DNA of 64,000 nt, from positions 310,001 to 374,000 of the forward strand of contig NZ_FZNL01000001.1 of NCBI RefSeq assembly GCF_900187965.1, read 5' to 3'. The notes below the pieces were generated by a model. It was not told the origin of the DNA. It saw only the letters and a list, made by a program, of their open reading frames with translations, and searched no databases. Made by a program: the position numbers and the translations under genes. Origin of the DNA: Flavobacterium sp. ov086. GTDB lineage: Bacteria; Bacteroidota; Bacteroidia; Flavobacteriales; Flavobacteriaceae. Positions 1-9,167 of the stretch are shown here, one piece after another (position 1 is the first letter of the stretch; each line of letters starts with the position of its first letter).

Positions 1-8
1 TTAGAACT

Positions 9-782
9 ATGAACTTCAATTCAAAAAATCCATTTTTAAGCAACAAGCATTTTTCATCAAATGCTGTTTCAAAAGCTGAAGAAGTACACCATGCACAAAT
101 TATTGATTACAATCAGGAAATGACTTTGTCAGGTACTATTAATAAAACAGCTATTTTATTTTTAATATTATGCGGATCTGCAATGGTTACATGGTGGATG
201 GCATTTAACGGAATGAATGCAATGTTACCAACAATTGGCGGTGCTATCGTTGGACTTATTTTAGTTATAATTTCAGCATTCAAACCACAACTTTCTCCAT
301 ATTTGGCTCCAGGTTACGCCTTATTTGAAGGATTGTTTATTGGAGGTATTTCTGCAATCTTCGAAGCTATGTATCCTGGAATTGTAGTTAATGCCGTTAG
401 CGCAACATTAGTCACGTTTTTAGTTTGTTTAGGTTTATATAAATTTAAAATTGTAAAAGTTACTGAACAATTTAAATCTGTGGTCATTGCTGCTACTTTA
501 GCAATTGCTACTTATTATTTAATTTCATGGGTAGCTTCTTTGATTTTTAATTTCACTCCTGTTCATTACGGAAATGGAATGATGAGTATTGGAATTAGTG
601 TTTTTGTAATCATCATCGCTGCTTTAAACTTATTTTTAGATTTTGATCAAATTGAAAAAGGTGTTCAACAAAGAATGCCAAAATTCATGGAATGGTACGG
701 CGCAATGGGATTAATGATTACACTGGTTTGGTTGTATGTCGAATTCTTAAGATTATTATCAAAATTATCAAGCAAGAATTAA
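9..782 (+). CDS. Bax inhibitor-1/YccA family membrane protein
   Basis: This 257-aa protein has a soluble N-terminus of about 45 residues followed by about seven hydrophobic segments from residue 47 to the end, with the DFDQIE motif between the last two helices that is typical of the BI-1/YccA (TMBIM) family. Eukaryotic relatives are calcium-leak channels, and bacterial YccA modulates FtsH; the exact role here is not known. The gene starts 9 bases into the window, so its upstream partner and promoter are not visible. A perfect 16-bp hairpin with a T-run follows the stop, so the transcript probably ends there. Family call is firm, function is inferred. Confidence 0.9.
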   Translation: MNFNSKNPFLSNKHFSSNAVSKAEEVHHAQIIDYNQEMTLSGTINKTAILFLILCGSAMVTWWMAFNGMNAMLPTIGGAIVGLILVIISAFKPQLSPYLAPGYALFEGLFIGGISAIFEAMYPGIVVNAVSATLVTFLVCLGLYKFKIVKVTEQFKSVVIAATLAIATYYLISWVASLIFNFTPVHYGNGMMSIGISVFVIIIAALNLFLDFDQIEKGVQQRMPKFMEWYGAMGLMITLVWLYVEFLRLLSKLSSKN

Positions 783-800
783 TTTCTTTCTATCTATATT

Positions 801-833
801 AAAAAGCCTTTTTGAAATTCAAAAAGGCTTTTT
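801..833 (+). terminator. Intrinsic terminator after the BI-1 gene
   Basis: Two 16-base arms (AAAAAGCCTTTTTGAA and its complement) pair perfectly around a single A and are followed by T residues. It lies 19 bases past the stop codon. Confidence 0.85.
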
Positions 834-1163
834 TTATGCCCTCCTTTTAACAACAAAATATCTTTTCTTAAACCTTTGAATTCAATTCTCTTCTCTTCAT
901 AAATATTTTTAAAGTCTTTAAACCGTACTAATTTTAGAAAAAAAGACTTTTTTAAAATTATATTCTTATCGAAAACATTCCGTGAAGTGATTCTTTATCT
1001 GGAAAGCCTACAAAGAATTCAAATTTTTAACACTATAAATCTTATTTTAAAAAATTGCTTTTAAAATTAAACAAAATGATAAAAATTTGCTTCTATCAGT
1101 AAAACTCTACAAACTCCTCTTCTTAAAAGCCATAAAAAACAAGACTTAGCAAAGCTTTATTGA

Positions 1164-1300
1164 ATTATGTAATAAATTACAATTAATGCAATTTATTACA
1201 TAATGAGTAAATTAATTGATAATTTTTTACATTATCTATTTTTTATTATAAAAATAATCAGAATTCAAAAATAATATATATTTTTGTGTAATCGATTACA
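1164..1300 (+). promoter_or_regulatory. Operator-like box cluster and -7 element upstream of pectate lyase
   Basis: The 590-base gene-free stretch between 783 and 1369 is AT-rich and holds three related 14-bp boxes: TGTAATAAATTACA at 1168-1181, TGCAATTTATTACA at 1187-1200 and the perfect palindrome TGTAATCGATTACA at 1287-1300. The first two sit in a larger inverted repeat with perfect 15-bp arms (1164-1178 and 1190-1204). The third matches the general LacI-family operator shape TGTAAnCGnTTACA. A Bacteroidota -7 element, TATTTTTG, lies at 1279-1286, so the third box would cover the transcription start. I infer a LacI-type repressor responding to pectin oligomers; no such regulator is encoded in the window. 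Confidence 0.55.
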
Positions 1301-1369
1301 ATTTAAAATTGCAATTTTAAGCATCTATACAACTAACTAATTATCAACAACCTTAACCACAAAACAATT

Positions 1370-4213
1370 ATGAAAAAAAACCTACTTTTCTTTACTGTTC
1401 TTCTTGTCGCGTTTCAAACGTGGGCACAACAAGTTCAAATTAACGAAGCCTCAGGTTGGCTCGAATCTGCTTTTGTAAAATGGCAGCCCGTTAGCAATGC
1501 TCAAAGCTATAACGTCTATTATTCCGGACAAGGAATTACAGACCAAAAAATAGACGATCAATTGATCCGAAGCTATGGAAATTATTTCAGAGCTGATATT
1601 CCGGGACTTAAAGCTGGAACCTATACTGTCAAAGTAAAACCAGTAATTTCAGGCTCAGAAGGAACCGGATCAACAACAGGTAATTTAACCGTTCTAGCAC
1701 ATGATCGAAATGGTTTTGCTTTTGATGGCGGTCGCGTCCCAGGGGGATACAAAGCCGACGGAACTCCTAAAGATGGCGCAGTGATTCTATACATCACTCA
1801 AAACACAAAAAATACAATTTCGATGAATATTACCGGTGCTAGTGTAAATCCGTGTGTTGGTTTACAAAATATTCTATACGCCATTAAAAAAGGAAAGGAC
1901 ACAAGACCTTTTATCATTCGTTTAATTGGAAATATAACTGACATGACCGTAATGGAAGGCGGAGACGTTGTTATCGAAAATGCCAACAACGCTGCAAGTT
2001 ATGTTACTATTGAAGGTGTTGGAAATGATGCTGTTGCAAATGGCTGGGGTGTACGTCTTAAGACAGCTTCAAACATCGAAGTTAGCAACATTGGTTTTAT
2101 GAATTGCAACAGTACGGCAGGAGATAATGTGGGCATGCAGCAGGATAATGATCATATTTGGGTTCATAATTGTGATTTATTTTATGGAAATGCAGGTAGT
2201 GATGCTGACCAAATAAAAGGTGACGGGGCTCTTGACAACAAATCTTCGACGTATATAACCTTGTCATACAATCACTTTTGGGACAACGGAAAAGCGAGTC
2301 TTTTGGGCTTAAGTGAAGGAACTACAACTGGATTATACATCACCTATCACCATAACTGGTTTGACCATTCTGACTCTCGTCATCCACGTGTTCGTTATTA
2401 CTCGGCACACATTTACAATAATTATTATGACGGAGTTTCAAAATATGGTGCAGGATCAACTTTGGGATCATCACTTTTTATAGAGGGAAATTATTACCGC
2501 AATAGTAAACATCCAATGCTTACTTCATTGCAAGGATCTGATATTTGGGATGAAGCCAATCAGGTAAATAATGCAGGAACAATGGGAACTTTTTCAGGCG
2601 AAGCAGGAGGTTCAATCAAAGCATTCAACAATACTTTTGATGCTGATAATGCGACTAACAATATGCGTTTTGTTGCTTATGGCGATACGAATCCTTTATA
2701 CAATATCACAGGAAAAATTAGTTCTGTAACAGATTTTGATGCTTACGTTGCGGCAACAAGAGGCGAAACTGTAAGCAATGCAGTTAAATCTAAATCTGGT
2801 GCAAACACGTATAACAACTTCGATACTGACGCTGCTTTATACGTAAAAAACTTAGTTATTGATCAGCCTGCTACTGCAAAAACCAAAGTAACTCAATATT
2901 CGGGGCGTGTTTCCGGTGGAGATTTAAAATGGGTATTCAACAATAGCGTTGACGATACATCATCACTTGTAATTACTGCTCTAAAGTCGACACTTACTAA
3001 TTACACGGGTTCATTAGTGGCTGTACAAGGTGAAGGAACTCCGCCAGCGAATCCGCAAACCCTTACTTCGACAACAAACAATAATCAAACCGTAACTAGC
3101 GGAACAGCTATAGGTGCTATTGTTTTTACCTGGGGAGGAAGCGCAACAGATGCAACAGTAACCGGATTACCTGCCTCTGGAATTAGCTTTGTAAAAAACA
3201 CAACGGCTAAAACAGTCACAATTACAGGAACTCCAACGGCTACAGTAGCCTATTCTATAGCAACGACAGGAACTGGAACTCCAGCAACAGGATCAGGAAC
3301 TATCACAGTGACAGCTTCAGGAAGCCAAACCCTTACTTCTACGACAAACAACAACCAAACTGTCGCAAGCGGAACAGCAATTGGTACAATAGTTTTTACT
3401 TGGGGAGGAAATGCAACAGATGCCACAGTAACAGGATTGCCTGCTTCAGGAATTAGTTTTGTAAAAAACACAACAGCTAAAACAATTACAATTACAGGAA
3501 CGCCAACTGCTACTGTATCATATTCTATAGCAACTACAGGAACCGGAACTCCCGCTACGGGATCAGGAACTATAACGGTAACAACCGGAACTCCAACAGG
3601 AAATGAAATTCATAATTTTACTACCTCTGGAAAAACAAGTACATTTTATGCCATTACAGGAAATATGAACTCTACTACCGGATCAGTAACTTATGCAGGA
3701 CTGACATTGACAGCACGTTTAAAAATAGAATCAAGCACTTCGATTACTTACACAACAACAAGTGCCTCAACATTAACTTTGGTTTTTGACTCTAACTTTA
3801 CCGGAACAATTAAAGTAAACAATGTCTCTTATACCGCAACTGCCGGAATCGTTACGGCATCAATTCCTGCAGGAACAAATACAATAACCAAAGGATCTGT
3901 GGCCAATCTATTCTATATTAGTACTGAATATAATGGAAGCACAGCCCGTATGGCACAAACTGCCGAAGTAGCAGAAATTAAAGATAATACTAAAGCAATC
4001 TTATACCCAAATCCGGTAACAGATACTTTGTATTTATCAGATGTTGATCAACAAGTAGAAAAAGTTGTAATCTATAATATGTCAGGAACATTAGTACAAA
4101 CTGCTCAAAAAGGGATTCAAAGTATTGATATGACGAGATTAATTCCAGGAACTTATCTAGCAAAAATTTACACTGCTAATGGTTCATTAAATCAAACTAT
4201 TTTGAAGAAATAA
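1370..4213 (+). CDS. Secreted pectate lyase, polysaccharide lyase family 1, with T9SS sorting domain
   Basis: The 947-aa protein begins with a signal peptide (MKKNLLFFTVLLVAFQTWAQ). Residues about 25-105 look like a fibronectin-type domain and about 110-430 form the PL1 parallel beta-helix. Visible PL1 signatures are the DHIWVHNCDL strand, the Ca-binding DADQIKGDGALD segment and RHPRVR near residue 337, which carries the catalytic arginine. Two nearly identical 90-aa Thr/Gly-rich domains follow (563-742), then a beta-rich domain and a C-terminal type A T9SS sorting domain starting ILYPNPVTDTLYLS. It should cleave polygalacturonate by beta-elimination after export across the outer membrane. 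It stands alone with its own promoter region and terminator. Confidence 0.9.
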   Translation: MKKNLLFFTVLLVAFQTWAQQVQINEASGWLESAFVKWQPVSNAQSYNVYYSGQGITDQKIDDQLIRSYGNYFRADIPGLKAGTYTVKVKPVISGSEGTGSTTGNLTVLAHDRNGFAFDGGRVPGGYKADGTPKDGAVILYITQNTKNTISMNITGASVNPCVGLQNILYAIKKGKDTRPFIIRLIGNITDMTVMEGGDVVIENANNAASYVTIEGVGNDAVANGWGVRLKTASNIEVSNIGFMNCNSTAGDNVGMQQDNDHIWVHNCDLFYGNAGSDADQIKGDGALDNKSSTYITLSYNHFWDNGKASLLGLSEGTTTGLYITYHHNWFDHSDSRHPRVRYYSAHIYNNYYDGVSKYGAGSTLGSSLFIEGNYYRNSKHPMLTSLQGSDIWDEANQVNNAGTMGTFSGEAGGSIKAFNNTFDADNATNNMRFVAYGDTNPLYNITGKISSVTDFDAYVAATRGETVSNAVKSKSGANTYNNFDTDAALYVKNLVIDQPATAKTKVTQYSGRVSGGDLKWVFNNSVDDTSSLVITALKSTLTNYTGSLVAVQGEGTPPANPQTLTSTTNNNQTVTSGTAIGAIVFTWGGSATDATVTGLPASGISFVKNTTAKTVTITGTPTATVAYSIATTGTGTPATGSGTITVTASGSQTLTSTTNNNQTVASGTAIGTIVFTWGGNATDATVTGLPASGISFVKNTTAKTITITGTPTATVSYSIATTGTGTPATGSGTITVTTGTPTGNEIHNFTTSGKTSTFYAITGNMNSTTGSVTYAGLTLTARLKIESSTSITYTTTSASTLTLVFDSNFTGTIKVNNVSYTATAGIVTASIPAGTNTITKGSVANLFYISTEYNGSTARMAQTAEVAEIKDNTKAILYPNPVTDTLYLSDVDQQVEKVVIYNMSGTLVQTAQKGIQSIDMTRLIPGTYLAKIYTANGSLNQTILKK
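3056..3595 (+). repeat. Two tandem 270-bp repeats inside the pectate lyase gene
   Basis: Copy 1 spans 3056-3325 and copy 2 spans 3326-3595. Each encodes 90 residues starting QTLTSTTNNNQTV and ending in a PATGSGTITVT stretch. The protein copies differ at only about a dozen positions, while the DNA has many silent differences, so the duplication is not brand new but the protein is conserved. Confidence 0.9.
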
Positions 4214-4224
4214 ATCTATAATCT

Positions 4225-4266
4225 AAAAAACAAAAGGCTTCTGTTTTCAGAAGCCTTTTGTTTTTT
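4225..4266. terminator. Bidirectional terminator between converging genes
   Basis: Nineteen-base arms (AAAAAACAAAAGGCTTCTG and complement) surround a TTTT loop, with A and T runs on the two sides, so it can end transcripts from both the pectate lyase and the converging lipoprotein gene. Its last base is the first base of the minus-strand stop codon. Confidence 0.85.
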
Positions 4267-5021
4267 TAAAAATTTTCTGACCCTGGCAAATTTTCTAAGA
4301 CGATGTTTGGATTGTCTTTTGTAAATAACATCTGTCGCTTCAATTGAAATTTTTTGATTTCATACTTATCTGGCATACTATCATTTAAAGTGTTTGTAAC
4401 TTCATGTTCAGCCACTCCTTTTATTAAATTATAATCACTGGACAAATGAGAACCTGCTCCGGCATTAAAAGTATGCATCTCTATAAGAACTAAATCATTA
4501 TTAACATATTTGTATAATGTTTCTCTTGTACCAGCTGGTCCTCCGCCACTCTGAAGCATAATGTGCAATACTTTATTCTCGATATAAATTTCCTCTGATG
4601 TATATATCTGGTAACCACTTTCTGTATATTCTGGATCAACAGCTTCCCAAGAAATATCCTGAAGTTTATACTCTCCTTTTTCTTGTTGTAAAAGAACCAA
4701 TGTTGCACGCGAATCGGTATTGTTGTTTTCATTCTGCAAAACAATTACAATATCTTTAAGATCGTCGTCATTTAAAAAACCTTCTGCCCGCATTTTTATT
4801 TCACAAGGTTCCGGAACAAAATCTTCCGCATTGTTTCCTGTTGCTGGAAATTTAAGCTCTTTTAAAGTCACTACTTCAGGTTCACTTTCATATTCTTCGT
4901 CGAAAACTTCTTGCTTCAAAGTATCTTTTTTTGACACTGCAGCTTTTGCTTTTACATCTGTTTTTTTAGCACAACCCATAAGAGAAATTGCGGCTAACAA
5001 CAAAAAAATTTTACATTTCAT
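4266..5021 (-). CDS. Predicted lipoprotein with an FG-GAP/VCBS-like calcium-binding motif
   Basis: The 251-aa product has a lipoprotein signal (MKCKIFLLLAAISLMGC, lipobox LMGC). After a charged linker, residues about 75-100 read EGFLNDDDLKDIVIVLQN, which resembles the DxNxDGxxDhhh loop of FG-GAP/VCBS proteins. The rest is beta-rich with a GGGPAGTRETLYKY segment. I do not recognise a specific function. It is a single gene between a shared terminator and an aldehyde dehydrogenase, and is most likely an outer-membrane or periplasmic lipoprotein. Confidence 0.7.
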   Translation of the reverse strand: MKCKIFLLLAAISLMGCAKKTDVKAKAAVSKKDTLKQEVFDEEYESEPEVVTLKELKFPATGNNAEDFVPEPCEIKMRAEGFLNDDDLKDIVIVLQNENNNTDSRATLVLLQQEKGEYKLQDISWEAVDPEYTESGYQIYTSEEIYIENKVLHIMLQSGGGPAGTRETLYKYVNNDLVLIEMHTFNAGAGSHLSSDYNLIKGVAEHEVTNTLNDSMPDKYEIKKFQLKRQMLFTKDNPNIVLENLPGSENF

Positions 5022-5074
5022 TTCTTGGAATTTTAACCAAATTTAAATAAAATAGAAAAAAATCAAGCATAAAA

Positions 5075-5113
5075 AAAACCACTTTTAAAAATGAATTAAA
5101 AAGCGGTTTTATT
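5075..5113 (-). terminator. Terminator after the aldehyde dehydrogenase gene
   Basis: On the minus strand the sequence reads AAAACCGCTTTTTAA, a short loop, then TTTTAAAAGTGGTTTTTTTT, giving a stem with one G-T pair followed by a T-run just past the stop codon at 5131. Confidence 0.7.
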
Positions 5114-5130
5114 AATATAAAAAATTCGTT

Positions 5131-6684
5131 TTACAAATCAAATTTAATTCCTTGTGCCAAAGGTAAACTTGTAGTATAATTGATTGTATTGGTTTGGCGA
5201 CGCATATAAATTTTCCAAGCATCAGAACCTGATTCTCTACCTCCACCGGTTTCTTTTTCTCCACCAAAAGCTCCACCAATTTCAGCACCCGAAGTTCCGA
5301 TATTAACGTTTGCAATTCCGCAATCTGAACCTACAACAGATAAAAATCTTTCGGCTTCACGAAGATTATTTGTCATAATTGCTGATGATAATCCTTGCGC
5401 AACACCATTTTGAAGTTCAATTGCATTGTCAACTTCTCCAGAATATTTAATCAAATATAAAACCGGAGCAAATGTTTCGTGTTGTACAATTGCAAATGAA
5501 TTTTGAGCCTCAGCAATTGCCGGTCTCACATAACAACCACTTTCGTAACCTTCACCAGAAAGCACTGCACCTTCAACTAAAATATTTCCACCTTCAGCCA
5601 CGACTTTATTCAAAGCCTGAGCATACAACTCAACCGCATGAGTATCTATTAGCGGACCAACATGATTGTTTTCGTCAAGCGGATTTCCGATTCTTAATTG
5701 CTTATATGCCGCAACCAAAGCATCTTTTACTTTATCATAAATACTTTCGTGAATAATCAGTCTTCGAGTTGATGTACAACGCTGTCCTGCAGTTCCTACA
5801 GCACCAAAAACGGCACCAATAACCGTCATTTTAATATCGGCATCCGGAGTTACAATAATAGCGTTATTTCCTCCTAACTCTAATAATGATTTCCCTAAAC
5901 GACCCGCAACTGCTTGTGCTACAATTTTTCCCATTCGGGTTGAACCTGTAGCAGAAACTAACGGAATTCGGGTATCAGCTGTCATTAATTCTCCTATTTT
6001 GTAATCACCATTTATTAGACATGAAATTCCTTCCGGCAAATTATTTTCTTTTATAACCTGAGCAATAATATTTTGACATGCAATTCCGCAAAGAGGTGTT
6101 TTCTCAGAAGGTTTCCAAACGCAAACATCTCCCGAAATCCACGCTAAAGCTGTATTCCACGCCCAAACTGCAACCGGGAAATTAAATGCCGAAATAATTC
6201 CCACAACTCCCAACGGATGATATTGCTCATACATACGGTGTCCGGGTCTTTCAGAATGCATTGTTAATCCGTGTAATTGGCGCGATAATCCAACAGCAAA
6301 ATCACAGATGTCAATCATTTCCTGAACTTCTCCATAACCTTCCTGCAAAGATTTTCCCATTTCATAAGAAACCAATTTACCAAGAGCTTCTTTATTTTCA
6401 CGTAACTTTTGCCCAAACTGACGTACAATTTCTCCACGTTGTGGTGCAGGAATTAAACGAAATGTTTTGAAAGCTTCCGTAGTTGCCTTCATTACCTTTT
6501 CATAATCAGCTTGTGTTGACATTTTTACCGAAGCAATTAGTTTTCCGTCAACTGGTGAAAAACTATCCAAATTTCCTCCCGAAGCAAAGTTTTGCGTTCC
6601 AGTTGATGTTCCGTCATTTATCAATTTGATGCCCAATTTTTCCAGAGCCTCATTCATTCCAAATTGCGATGCTATTGTTGTCAT
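5131..6684 (-). CDS. ALDH7-type aldehyde dehydrogenase (probable 2-aminoadipate-6-semialdehyde dehydrogenase)
   Basis: The 517-aa protein has the length and motifs of the NAD-dependent aldehyde dehydrogenase superfamily: the NAD-binding segment GVVGIISAFNFPVAVWAWN, the catalytic glutamate motif LELGGNNA, and the catalytic cysteine at residue 303 in GTAGQRCTSTRR. The sequence is closest to the antiquitin/ALDH7 group, whose bacterial members oxidise L-2-aminoadipate-6-semialdehyde in lysine breakdown. No other lysine-catabolic gene is near, so substrate is inferred from family alone. The start is an ATG; a 183-bp gap separates it from the divergent phosphodiesterase gene, so each has its own promoter there. 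Confidence 0.85.
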   Translation of the reverse strand: MTTIASQFGMNEALEKLGIKLINDGTSTGTQNFASGGNLDSFSPVDGKLIASVKMSTQADYEKVMKATTEAFKTFRLIPAPQRGEIVRQFGQKLRENKEALGKLVSYEMGKSLQEGYGEVQEMIDICDFAVGLSRQLHGLTMHSERPGHRMYEQYHPLGVVGIISAFNFPVAVWAWNTALAWISGDVCVWKPSEKTPLCGIACQNIIAQVIKENNLPEGISCLINGDYKIGELMTADTRIPLVSATGSTRMGKIVAQAVAGRLGKSLLELGGNNAIIVTPDADIKMTVIGAVFGAVGTAGQRCTSTRRLIIHESIYDKVKDALVAAYKQLRIGNPLDENNHVGPLIDTHAVELYAQALNKVVAEGGNILVEGAVLSGEGYESGCYVRPAIAEAQNSFAIVQHETFAPVLYLIKYSGEVDNAIELQNGVAQGLSSAIMTNNLREAERFLSVVGSDCGIANVNIGTSGAEIGGAFGGEKETGGGRESGSDAWKIYMRRQTNTINYTTSLPLAQGIKFDL

Positions 6685-6867
6685 TGTAACTTTTTTAGTT
6701 AAAATTGTTATATTTTTAATGTAAAGATATTATTTAGAGTTGAATTTAAACCAAAATCCATTGTTAAAATCAAAGTAAATTTAGGGTTAATTAATAGCAT
6801 TTAAAGAAATACACTATAATTTATTCGCTATAATTCATGAAATTTGCACTAACAAAATTACTTAAAT

Positions 6868-7827
6868 ATGACCATTTTCAATCGTCTTCTGCTTTGCTTC
6901 TTTTTAATTTCGATAAATACGTTTGCTCAAAAAGAACAAAAACCTACTTTTCAGGTTGTTCCTCTAGGAATAAAAGGCGGAATTGACGAAAAAAATCTTT
7001 CAGCTTATTTATTAGCCCCTATTAATACAAAAGATTTTATCTGTCTTGATGCCGGAACAGTAAATGCCGGAATTGAAGTTGCCATAAAAAACAAAGCTTT
7101 TAAGGTTTCAACCAGTGAAGTTTTACGAAAATATATAAAAGGATATTTGATCTCACATGCACATTTAGATCACGTTTCGGGTTTAATAATTAATTCACCA
7201 GCTGATTCTTCAAAGACAGTTTATGCGACTAATAAATGCATGGAAATGATGGAAAACCATTATTTCAATGATCAAACCTGGGCAAATTTTGGAGATGCAG
7301 GAGTTGGTTTTCCTTTGAAAAAATATCACTTTCAGACTTTAACAATTGATGAAGAAACTCCGCTAACGAATACAACAATGACAGTAAAAGCGTTTCCCTT
7401 AAGTCACGTAAATCCGTTTGAAAGCACTGCTTTTTTAATTAAAAATGGAGATGCTTATGCTTTATATTTGGGAGATACCGGACCTGACGCTGTTGAAAAA
7501 AGTACCGACTTACATGATTTATGGACTGCAATTGCTCCACTTGTAAAAGACAAACAACTAAAAGGAATTTTCATTGAAGTTTCTTTTCCGAATGAGCAAC
7601 CTGATAAATTCTTGTTCGGTCATTTGACACCAAATTATTTAATGAAAGAACTTCATGCTTTAGAAGAATTAGCTGGAAAAGATTCTTTGAAAGGCTTCAA
7701 AATCATTATTACACATTTGAAACCTCCAGCTAAAAATATTGTAAAAATTAAAGAGCAACTTAAAAATCAGAATGATTTAGGTTTGAAGATTATTTATCCG
7801 GAACAAGGGAAACGATTTGAGTTATAA
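6868..7827 (+). CDS. Class II 3',5'-cyclic-nucleotide phosphodiesterase (MBL fold), exported
   Basis: The 319-aa protein has a signal peptide ending NTFAQ and the class II PDE signature HAHLDHVSG at residues 97-105, which is both the metallo-beta-lactamase zinc motif and the cAMP-PDE class II motif. Further metal ligands are likely in PLSHVNPFES, LYLGDTGPD and the late HLKPP. Family members hydrolyse cAMP or cGMP with two zinc ions. With a signal peptide it acts in the periplasm or outside, so it may degrade extracellular cyclic nucleotides. It is followed 53 bases later by a toxin-like gene. Confidence 0.85.
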   Translation: MTIFNRLLLCFFLISINTFAQKEQKPTFQVVPLGIKGGIDEKNLSAYLLAPINTKDFICLDAGTVNAGIEVAIKNKAFKVSTSEVLRKYIKGYLISHAHLDHVSGLIINSPADSSKTVYATNKCMEMMENHYFNDQTWANFGDAGVGFPLKKYHFQTLTIDEETPLTNTTMTVKAFPLSHVNPFESTAFLIKNGDAYALYLGDTGPDAVEKSTDLHDLWTAIAPLVKDKQLKGIFIEVSFPNEQPDKFLFGHLTPNYLMKELHALEELAGKDSLKGFKIIITHLKPPAKNIVKIKEQLKNQNDLGLKIIYPEQGKRFEL

Positions 7828-7880
7828 TTACTTTTTTTGTAGGTTATTTTTTATAATTTAGCAAAATGATTAAATCTTAA

Positions 7881-8171
7881 ATGAAAATTATTTGGTCTAA
7901 AAAAGCAAAATATAACTTTTATAATATTCAGAATTATCTCGAACTATATTGGACTCCATTAGCTGCTAAAAAATTCATTAATGATGTCGTACACGTTAAT
8001 GGCTTATTAGAAAAAAATCCTCAATTAGGGAAGTATAGAGCAGATTTAGAATGTCGGGAAATAGTAATTTCAAAGCATGTTACTTTGTATTATCAAACAA
8101 AGGAAGATCATATTAGACTTATTGCCTTTTGGAGTAATCGCCAACATCCTGCAGAGATTGGTAGTTTATAA
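7881..8171 (+). CDS. RelE/ParE-family toxin-like protein
   Basis: The 96-aa product fits the ParE/RelE toxin fold: N-terminal MKIIWSKKAKYNFYNIQNYL with the two helices of ParE, a middle NPQLGKYRADLECREIVISKHVTLYYQ beta sheet and a C-terminal RLIAFWSNRQHP strand. ParE toxins poison gyrase, RelE toxins cut ribosome-bound mRNA; the sequence looks nearer to ParE. Unusually no antitoxin gene lies upstream on the same strand. The only candidate is the HTH gene that converges on it with three bases between the stop codons. Confidence 0.85.
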   Translation: MKIIWSKKAKYNFYNIQNYLELYWTPLAAKKFINDVVHVNGLLEKNPQLGKYRADLECREIVISKHVTLYYQTKEDHIRLIAFWSNRQHPAEIGSL

Positions 8172-8174
8172 ATT

Positions 8175-8486
8175 TTATATGAGTTTTTTACTTCTCAATT
8201 CCTCTAGCATTTCTTCGTGAGTTATATAATCTCCATTTTCAAAATCAAGTTTACCTTGCTCAATTTCTGCTTTTAATTCTAATCTAAAATTTTCTTCCGG
8301 AGAAAGTACTTTTGCAATTGAAAGCATTTCATCTGGGGTAAAAGTTTGTGTTTTTAATTTTCGGTAAAATGTTGGGCTTGGTATACCAACTTTTTCAATA
8401 ATATAATTCTTTTTAAAAGGGGAATTATTCATCAAATCTTCAAGATTACAAACAATATTCTTATATGTGATAATTTCTTGTATCAT
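8175..8486 (-). CDS. Small HTH protein, candidate antitoxin of the converging ParE-like toxin
   Basis: The 103-aa protein has an XRE-like helix-turn-helix around residues 25-70 (YIIEKVGIPSPTFYRKLKTQTFTPDEMLSIAKVL) and an acidic C-terminal tail, GDYITHEEMLEELRSKK, that resembles the toxin-wrapping tail of ParD/RelB-type antitoxins. Its orientation is opposite to the toxin gene and the two stop codons are three bases apart. Known antitoxins usually precede the toxin in one operon, so pairing is an inference. It may instead be a stand-alone regulator. Confidence 0.65.
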   Translation of the reverse strand: MIQEIITYKNIVCNLEDLMNNSPFKKNYIIEKVGIPSPTFYRKLKTQTFTPDEMLSIAKVLSPEENFRLELKAEIEQGKLDFENGDYITHEEMLEELRSKKLI

Positions 8487-8577
8487 TTTTAATTTAATTT
8501 TATATCATTTATGATACAAATATACATCAAAAAAAGACATATAGGCTTTTTTTGATGTAATTAGTTTAAGAATAATA

Positions 8578-9117
8578 TTACTTCTTAGCAACAAATCTAG
8601 GATCAGATTCCATTATTGTGCCACAATTATCGCAAGTTCTTAATTCTAATGAATTGTAGAAATGTTCGAAATGTGGCAAGAAATCTTTCTCTATATTATG
8701 AAGTTCAAAAAGCACTTCGTAAAGTTTGTGATTGCAATTATCGCAATGCCAAAGCAAGCCGTCTGTGTATCCTTTTCCGGCGCGTTTGCGCTCGATTACC
8801 AAACCAATTGAACCTTCAGAACGAACTGGGGAATGCGGAATTTTAGCTGGATGAAGATACATATCACCGGCATTTAATTCCATTTCTTTGCGTTGGCCGT
8901 CTTCCTGGATTACAACTTTTATACTGCCTTCGAGCTGATAAAAAAGCTCTTCGGTTTCGTTGTAATGATAATCTTTTCGGGCATTTGGACCTGCAACAAT
9001 CATGACAATATAATCGCCGGAATCAACATAAAGATTTTTATTTCCAACAGGCGGTTTTAATAAATGACGGTTTTCGTCGATCCATTTGGTAAGATTGAAA
9101 GGTTTTGCTATTGACAT
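8578..9117 (-). CDS. nbaC: 3-hydroxyanthranilate 3,4-dioxygenase
   Basis: The 179-aa cupin matches bacterial 3-hydroxyanthranilate dioxygenase over its whole length. The iron ligands are H51, E57 and H95, substrate-contact arginines are at R47 and R99, and the C-terminal rubredoxin-like site has two CDNC pairs (C125/C128 and C162/C165). The enzyme opens the ring of 3-hydroxyanthranilate in the kynurenine pathway of tryptophan breakdown toward quinolinate. No other kynurenine-pathway gene is visible within the window. The start is an ATG with a good MSIAKPFNLTKWIDENRHLL N-terminus. Confidence 0.93.
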   Translation of the reverse strand: MSIAKPFNLTKWIDENRHLLKPPVGNKNLYVDSGDYIVMIVAGPNARKDYHYNETEELFYQLEGSIKVVIQEDGQRKEMELNAGDMYLHPAKIPHSPVRSEGSIGLVIERKRAGKGYTDGLLWHCDNCNHKLYEVLFELHNIEKDFLPHFEHFYNSLELRTCDNCGTIMESDPRFVAKK

Positions 9118-9167
9118 TTTTTTGAGGTACTGAGTTTCTAAGTAGCTAAGTTAAGGAAAAAGTTTTG

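Noticed and set aside
3250..3471. Minus-strand open frame of 73 codons inside the pectate lyase
   Set aside because: It is the complement of the Thr/Gly-rich repeats and simply mirrors their codon pattern.
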